Shown: in pieces, positions 5,565-9,153 of the stretch | Layout of the letters: each line of letters starts with the position of its first letter | How positions within the stretch are numbered: the stretch's first letter is position 1 | Source: Paratractidigestivibacter sp963658035 | GTDB lineage: Bacteria; Actinomycetota; Coriobacteriia; Coriobacteriales; Atopobiaceae | Direction of reading: 5' to 3' | NCBI GenBank assembly: GCA_963658035.1 | Contig: CAVKOL010000108.1 | Coordinates: forward strand, 1-9,153 | Length of the DNA stretch: 9,153 bases | Notes under the pieces: generated by a model | What the model saw: the letters and a program-made list of their open reading frames with translations, nothing else | What the model was told of the DNA's origin: nothing | Database searches by the model: none | Position numbers and translations under genes: made by a program

Positions 5565-6428
5565 CTAGTCGATCGAGCCCAGGAACTCGGCCGTGCGGGA
5601 GTTCTTGGGGTGGTCGAAGACGTCCTCGGGCACGCCCTGCTCGATGACAAGGCCGCCCTCCATGAAGACCACGCGGTCGGCCACGTCGCGGGCAAAGCCC
5701 ATCTCGTGCGTAACCACGATCATGGTCATACCCGAGTTCTCGGCCAAATCACGCATGACGTCCAGGACACCGCGCACCAGCTCGGGGTCAAGGGCGCTCG
5801 TGGGCTCGTCGAAGAGCAACACGTCGGGGTGCATGGCCACTGCGCGCGCGATCGCCACGCGCTGCTGCTGGCCACCCGAGAGCTGGCCGGGCTTGAAGTC
5901 GGCGCGGTCGGCCAGGCCAACGGCGGCAAGCTGCTTGAGCGCTTCCTTCTCGGCCTCTTCCTTGGACTTCTTCAAGACCTTGGTCTGGCCGATCATCACG
6001 TTTTCCTTGGCCGTGAGATGCGGGAAGAGATTGAACGACTGAAAGACCATGCCCACGTCGCGGCGCAGCTTGTTGACGTCGGCCGCGGACTTGCCGGTGA
6101 TCTCTTCGTCCTCTATGAGGATGTGGCCTGCCGTGGGCGTCTCAAGCAGGTTGATGCAACGAAGCATCGTGGACTTGCCCGAGCCCGAGGGGCCGAGCAC
6201 GACCACGACCTCGCCGGGCCACACGTTGAGGTTGACGTCTTTTAAGACCTGCAGGTCGTCGAAGCTCTTGTTGAGGTGCTCGATGCGCACGATGGGGTGC
6301 TCGCCGGGCGTGAAGTGGTGGCGCGTGAGGCCCTGGTCTGCCGCGTAGGCCTTGGTTGCGGCCTCATCTGCGGGCATGGGAGGCTCGACCGCGGGCGCCT
6401 GCGTGTGGGTAAGGAAATTCTTAGGCAT
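5565..6428 (-). CDS. Polar amino-acid ABC transporter ATP-binding protein (GlnQ/HisP type)
   Basis: The 287-residue protein is the ATPase subunit that powers the importer from the cytoplasmic face. All motifs are intact: Walker A GPSGSGKS (79-86), Q-loop Gln130, signature LSGGQ (183-187), Walker B VLLFDEP (203-209), D-loop SALD (211-214) and His241. The close match to GlnQ/HisP/ArtP proteins suggests a polar amino acid substrate, but the exact one cannot be read from the ATPase. The core begins near residue 46 (IVRIEHLNKSF), so there is a 45-residue N-terminal extension of low complexity. That start is supported by AGAGGAAGG nine bases upstream and by an 8-base overlap with the permease stop (ATGCCTAA), a common coupling arrangement. 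It is the last gene of the operon. Confidence 0.95.
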   Translation of the reverse strand: MPKNFLTHTQAPAVEPPMPADEAATKAYAADQGLTRHHFTPGEHPIVRIEHLNKSFDDLQVLKDVNLNVWPGEVVVVLGPSGSGKSTMLRCINLLETPTAGHILIEDEEITGKSAADVNKLRRDVGMVFQSFNLFPHLTAKENVMIGQTKVLKKSKEEAEKEALKQLAAVGLADRADFKPGQLSGGQQQRVAIARAVAMHPDVLLFDEPTSALDPELVRGVLDVMRDLAENSGMTMIVVTHEMGFARDVADRVVFMEGGLVIEQGVPEDVFDHPKNSRTAEFLGSID

Positions 6429-7719
6429 TGAGGGCCGCCTTCCTCTGGACGCGCTTCTTGGGCTTCTTGCCCTCGCCGGTCTCGGACGCGGCGATCCTTT
6501 GCTCGACGACGCCCACGACCTTGATCAGCGGCAGGGTAACGATGAGGTAGAAGATGCCGGCGGCCACGTAGGGCGTGATGTTGCCGCTCACGGTGGTGAG
6601 GTTCTTGGAGAACATCATAAGCTCCATGACGCCCACCGAGGAAAGCAGCGAGGTGTCCTTGAAGGCGGTGATGAAGTCGCTGGTCACCGTGGGGATGACG
6701 CGGCGCACCGTCTGGGGCAAGATGATCGTGAACATCGTCTGGACGTAGCTCATGCCAAGCGAGCTTGCGGCCTCGTACTGGCCGCGCGGGATCGACTGGA
6801 TACCGGCGCGGAAGATCTCGGCCAGGTAGGCAGACGAGTTCACGGCCATGACGATGATGCCCAGCAGGTTGTTGTCGATGTTGATGCCAACCATGGGCAG
6901 ACCAAAGAACATGATGTAGATCTGCAGGAACAGCGGCGTGCCGCGCAAGATGTTGATGTAGACCACGGCGATGGCTCGGCACAGGCGGTGCTTAGAGATC
7001 TTGAGCAGCGAGAAGAGCAGGCCCAGCGCGATGGCAAACGGGTAGCTCGCGATGACGATGCCCAGGCAAAGGAGCCAGCCGGGCGCCAGCGACGAGAAGG
7101 ACGTCACCAAAAGCTGCGGCTTGAAGAACATGCCCAAGAACTGGTTGGAGTTCCAGGCCGCGACCCAAGGCTGCTCGTCCAGCCAGTTGACGATGGACTG
7201 CAGCGGGGTATTGGCGATGACCGTGATGGTAGGCGAGGCGGGAAGCTTGCCCTGCTCGCCCTCCTGGGTGGTGTAGGAGCCCGTCACCTGGTAGTCGCCG
7301 CCGTCTGCGGGGAACTGCATGTTGGTGATCTCGAGACGAAGGAGCGACCCCTCGGGAATGGCCTCAGAGAACGTGAGGGTGATCGAGTTTGCCGAGGTAG
7401 CGGCCTCGCCGTCGATGGAGACGCGCGTCAGGCCCTCAAGCACGGTGATGCGCGACGTGGACCCGTCGAAGGTGGCGCCCTCGGGCAGCTCCAGCGTGAC
7501 CGAGGTCACCGACTCGCCGGCCTCAACGGTGCCCTCCCAGGTAAGGCGGGTGTCCATGGCGCCGATGACGCCCGAGCCACCGTCCTCGTTGGGCTTAGCC
7601 GTGGCCTTGTCGCAGGTCAAGGCTAGGGCCTGCGAGGGCACGGCGAGAAGGACGGCAAAGAGCGCCGCGATGACCGCGGCCGCCAGCCTCCCGTGGCTTT
7701 TTTCTCTGAGACAACCCAT
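6421..7719 (-). CDS. Amino-acid ABC transporter permease with an N-terminal extracytoplasmic domain (intact copy)
   Basis: The protein has 432 residues, about twice the usual 210-230 of His/Glu/Gln-type permeases. Residues 1-33 look like a signal peptide (basic start, hydrophobic 12-33, ALA before a likely cleavage). Residues of about 36-175 are Thr/Ser/Gly-rich and strand-like (for example VTSVTLELPEGATF and ITLTFSEAIPEGS), with no membrane helices. The membrane domain starts near 200 and matches the family, including NILRGTPLFLQIYIMFF and the ATPase-docking EAA loop (EAASSLG at 316-322, then IILP at 332-335). A basic tail ends the protein. The ATG at 7719 has GAGGAG seven bases upstream, and the stop overlaps the ATPase start. 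The role of the extra domain is unknown; it might contact the binding protein or the cell wall. Residues 1-321 are encoded again in the upstream truncated copy. Confidence 0.92.
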   Translation of the reverse strand: MGCLREKSHGRLAAAVIAALFAVLLAVPSQALALTCDKATAKPNEDGGSGVIGAMDTRLTWEGTVEAGESVTSVTLELPEGATFDGSTSRITVLEGLTRVSIDGEAATSANSITLTFSEAIPEGSLLRLEITNMQFPADGGDYQVTGSYTTQEGEQGKLPASPTITVIANTPLQSIVNWLDEQPWVAAWNSNQFLGMFFKPQLLVTSFSSLAPGWLLCLGIVIASYPFAIALGLLFSLLKISKHRLCRAIAVVYINILRGTPLFLQIYIMFFGLPMVGINIDNNLLGIIVMAVNSSAYLAEIFRAGIQSIPRGQYEAASSLGMSYVQTMFTIILPQTVRRVIPTVTSDFITAFKDTSLLSSVGVMELMMFSKNLTTVSGNITPYVAAGIFYLIVTLPLIKVVGVVEQRIAASETGEGKKPKKRVQRKAALNA

Positions 7720-7743
7720 AGGCTTCTCCTCGCTTATAAACAG

Positions 7744-7773
7744 GCGGGGCCCTTACACGCGCAAGGGCCCCGC
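7744..7773 (-). promoter_or_regulatory. Intercistronic hairpin before the intact permease
   Basis: A perfect 11-bp stem (GCGGGGCCCTT at 7744-7754; AAGGGCCCCGC at 7763-7773) has an 8-base loop and lies about 25 bases before the permease start. No strong T tract follows. Such stems between binding-protein and permease genes commonly protect the upstream mRNA or reduce read-through, giving excess binding protein. That role is inferred here. Confidence 0.7.
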
Positions 7774-7813
7774 GAGAACAGTGCAGATGATCAAAGGCGA
7801 CGCGCGCCTCGTC

Positions 7814-8818
7814 TTAACGTGGGGTCAACCAACGGTTTAGATGTCGGAGCCAAACAAGCGAGCTTGCGGCCTCGTACTGGCCGCGCGGGATCGACTGGAT
7901 ACCGGCGCGGAAGATCTCGGCCAGGTAGGCAGACGAGTTCACGGCCATGACGATGATGCCCAGCAGGTTGTTGTCGATGTTGATGCCAACCATGGGCAGA
8001 CCAAAGAACATGATGTAGATCTGCAGGAACAGCGGCGTGCCGCGCAAGATGTTGATGTAGACCACGGCGATGGCTCGGCACAGGCGGTGCTTAGAGATCT
8101 TGAGCAGCGAGAAGAGCAGGCCCAGCGCGATGGCAAACGGGTAGCTCGCGATGACGATGCCCAGGCAAAGGAGCCAGCCGGGCGCCAGCGACGAGAAGGA
8201 CGTCACCAAAAGCTGCGGCTTGAAGAACATGCCCAAGAACTGGTTGGAGTTCCAGGCCGCGACCCAAGGCTGCTCGTCCAGCCAGTTGACGATGGACTGC
8301 AGCGGGGTATTGGCGATGACCGTGATGGTAGGCGAGGCGGGAAGCTTGCCCTGCTCGCCCTCCTGGGTGGTGTAGGAGCCCGTCACCTGGTAGTCGCCGC
8401 CGTCTGCGGGGAACTGCATGTTGGTGATCTCGAGACGAAGGAGCGACCCCTCGGGAATGGCCTCAGAGAACGTGAGGGTGATCGAGTTTGCCGAGGTAGC
8501 GGCCTCGCCGTCGATGGAGACGCGCGTCAGGCCCTCAAGCACGGTGATGCGCGACGTGGACCCGTCGAAGGTGGCGCCCTCGGGCAGCTCCAGCGTGACC
8601 GAGGTCACCGACTCGCCGGCCTCAACGGTGCCCTCCCAGGTAAGGCGGGTGTCCATGGCGCCGATGACGCCCGAGCCACCGTCCTCGTTGGGCTTAGCCG
8701 TGGCCTTGTCGCAGGTCAAGGCTAGGGCCTGCGAGGGCACGGCGAGAAGGACGGCAAAGAGCGCCGCGATGACCGCGGCCGCCAGCCTCCCGTGGCTTTT
8801 TTCTCTGAGACAACCCAT
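7814..8818 (-). pseudogene. Truncated duplicate of the permease gene
   Basis: The frame encodes residues 1-321 of the permease unchanged, then 13 foreign residues (VWLRHLNRWLTPR) before a stop at 7814, for 334 residues in total. The cut falls inside the EAA loop just after EAASSL. The docking glycine, the rest of the loop and the last membrane helices are therefore lost, and it should not couple to the ATPase. The ribosome site and start are intact. A signal peptide, extracytoplasmic domain and the first membrane helices could still be made as a dead-end or competing protein. It lies between the binding-protein gene and the intact permease and shares their direction. It could instead be an assembly artefact. 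Confidence 0.88.
7837..7854 (-). pseudogene. 18-nt remnant of the binding-protein gene 3' end
   Basis: The last six codons of the substrate-binding protein (Phe-Gly-Ser-Asp-Ile-stop) are present directly beside the junction, without the rest of the gene. The Gly codon is GGC here and GGT in the real gene. The truncated permease reads through this stretch in another frame. Confidence 0.85.
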
Positions 8819-8953
8819 AGGCTTCTCCTCGCTTATAAACAGGCGGGGCCCTTACACGCGCAAGGGCCCCGCGAGAACAGTGCAGATGTTCAAAGGCGAC
8901 ACACGCCTCGTCTTAACGTGGGGTCAACCAACGGTTTAGATGTCGGAACCAAA
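7855..8953. repeat. 1,099-bp direct tandem repeat, copy 2
   Basis: This is the second unit, adjoining copy 1 head to tail. Its left edge (7855) cuts the permease at codon 321, and its right edge (8953) lies inside the 3' end of the binding-protein gene. No transposase, long flanking repeat or inverted end is visible at either boundary, so the duplication looks like illegitimate recombination rather than transposition. Confidence 0.97.
8843..8872 (-). promoter_or_regulatory. Intercistronic hairpin after the binding-protein gene
   Basis: This is identical to the hairpin at 7744-7773 (11-bp GC-rich stem, 8-base loop) and sits 63 bases past the binding-protein stop. It is the presumed original position, between binding protein and permease. 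After the duplication, transcripts to the intact permease would cross two such stems. Confidence 0.7.
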
Positions 8954-9153
8954 CCACTTGACCTTGAGGTCCTTCATGGTGCCGTCGTCCTCCATCTCCT
9001 GCAGGGCAGTGGAGATGGCCAGGTTAAGAGCGGCGTTGTCCTTGGAAACGGCGATGCCGTACTGCTCGCCGGTGGGGATCTCCTTGGCGACCTCGAGATC
9101 GGAGAAGGACTGGGTGAGCATGTAGGAGGCCACGGGCAGGTCGATGACCATGG
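8936..9153 (-). CDS. ABC transporter substrate-binding protein (solute-binding family 3), C-terminal end
   Basis: Only the last 72 codons are in the window; the gene starts beyond the right edge. The sequence is typical of the end of family 3 amino-acid binding proteins: DLPVASYML, then EQYGIAVSKDN (the usual GIAV strand), a helix with AISTALQEMEDDGTM, and the closing KVKWFGSDI. These proteins capture an amino acid outside the membrane and deliver it to the permease. The ligand-binding residues and any lipoprotein signal are outside the window, so the substrate cannot be stated. It is the most upstream operon gene seen here. Its final six codons are repeated at 7837-7854 through the tandem duplication. 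Confidence 0.9.
   Translation of the reverse strand, partial: MVIDLPVASYMLTQSFSDLEVAKEIPTGEQYGIAVSKDNAALNLAISTALQEMEDDGTMKDLKVKWFGSDI

Larger units (their letters stand above)
6756..7854. repeat. 1,099-bp direct tandem repeat, copy 1
   Basis: This copy spans codons 1-321 of the intact permease, its ribosome site, the intercistronic hairpin and an 18-nt remnant of the binding-protein gene. It matches 7855-8953 at a constant offset of 1,099. By eye the only differences are 7790 (a/t), 7802 (g/a), 7804 (g/a) and 7849 (g/a). One base of homology (c at 6756, 7855 and 8954) is shared at the boundaries. Confidence 0.97.

Noticed and set aside
6421..6428. Possible frameshift where the permease and ATPase genes overlap
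   Set aside because: Both proteins have complete ends, and the 8-base overlap with a ribosome site is a normal translational coupling arrangement.
6756..8953. Insertion sequence or transposon as the source of the duplicated segment
   Set aside because: No transposase, terminal inverted repeats or target duplication is visible. The unit boundaries fall inside ordinary genes with one base of homology.

Overview
The window looks like a chromosomal segment from a high-GC Gram-positive anaerobe. The best guess is the Coriobacteriia (Collinsella-like, Actinomycetota). This rests on the GC-rich coding bias, the GTG starts with strong GGAGG-type ribosome sites, and the gene types. It is a recognition-level guess, not a computed assignment.

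Left end (1-968). A copper-homeostasis operon reads leftward: csoR (repressor) followed by the N-terminus of a copA-type P-type ATPase that runs off the window. The csoR promoter carries a CsoR-type palindrome exactly between its -35 and -10 boxes, and a second palindrome lies in the 5' leader. Together these imply autoregulation by copper. To the right is a long imperfect inverted repeat whose arms point outward toward the two divergent genes.

Centre-left (969-3036). Two rightward genes follow: a small ArsC/Spx-fold protein with no cysteine at all, and a 477-residue coiled-coil protein with a DUF2130 domain. A hairpin terminator and a separate, very stable 83-bp palindrome fill the gap before the next, convergent gene.

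Centre (3037-5379), leftward. There is a membrane-anchored HtrA-type serine protease with one PDZ domain and a repetitive Asn/Gln/Gly-Tyr tail, and an orphan OmpR-type regulator whose receiver has lost most of its phosphorylation pocket. The regulator ends in a textbook terminator, so the two are probably separate transcription units.

Right (5565-9153), leftward. This is a polar amino-acid ABC importer operon: substrate-binding protein (C-terminus only; it begins beyond the right edge), permease, ATPase. The permease is unusual in carrying a signal peptide and about 170 residues of beta-rich extracytoplasmic sequence ahead of the membrane domain. The most striking feature is a 1,099-bp direct tandem duplication (6756-7854 and 7855-8953). 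It inserts a truncated second permease between the binding protein and the intact permease, and leaves an 18-nt remnant of the binding-protein gene at the junction. By eye the copies differ at only four positions, all within 60 bp near the junction. The region therefore records either a recent rearrangement with mosaic ancestry or an assembly error.
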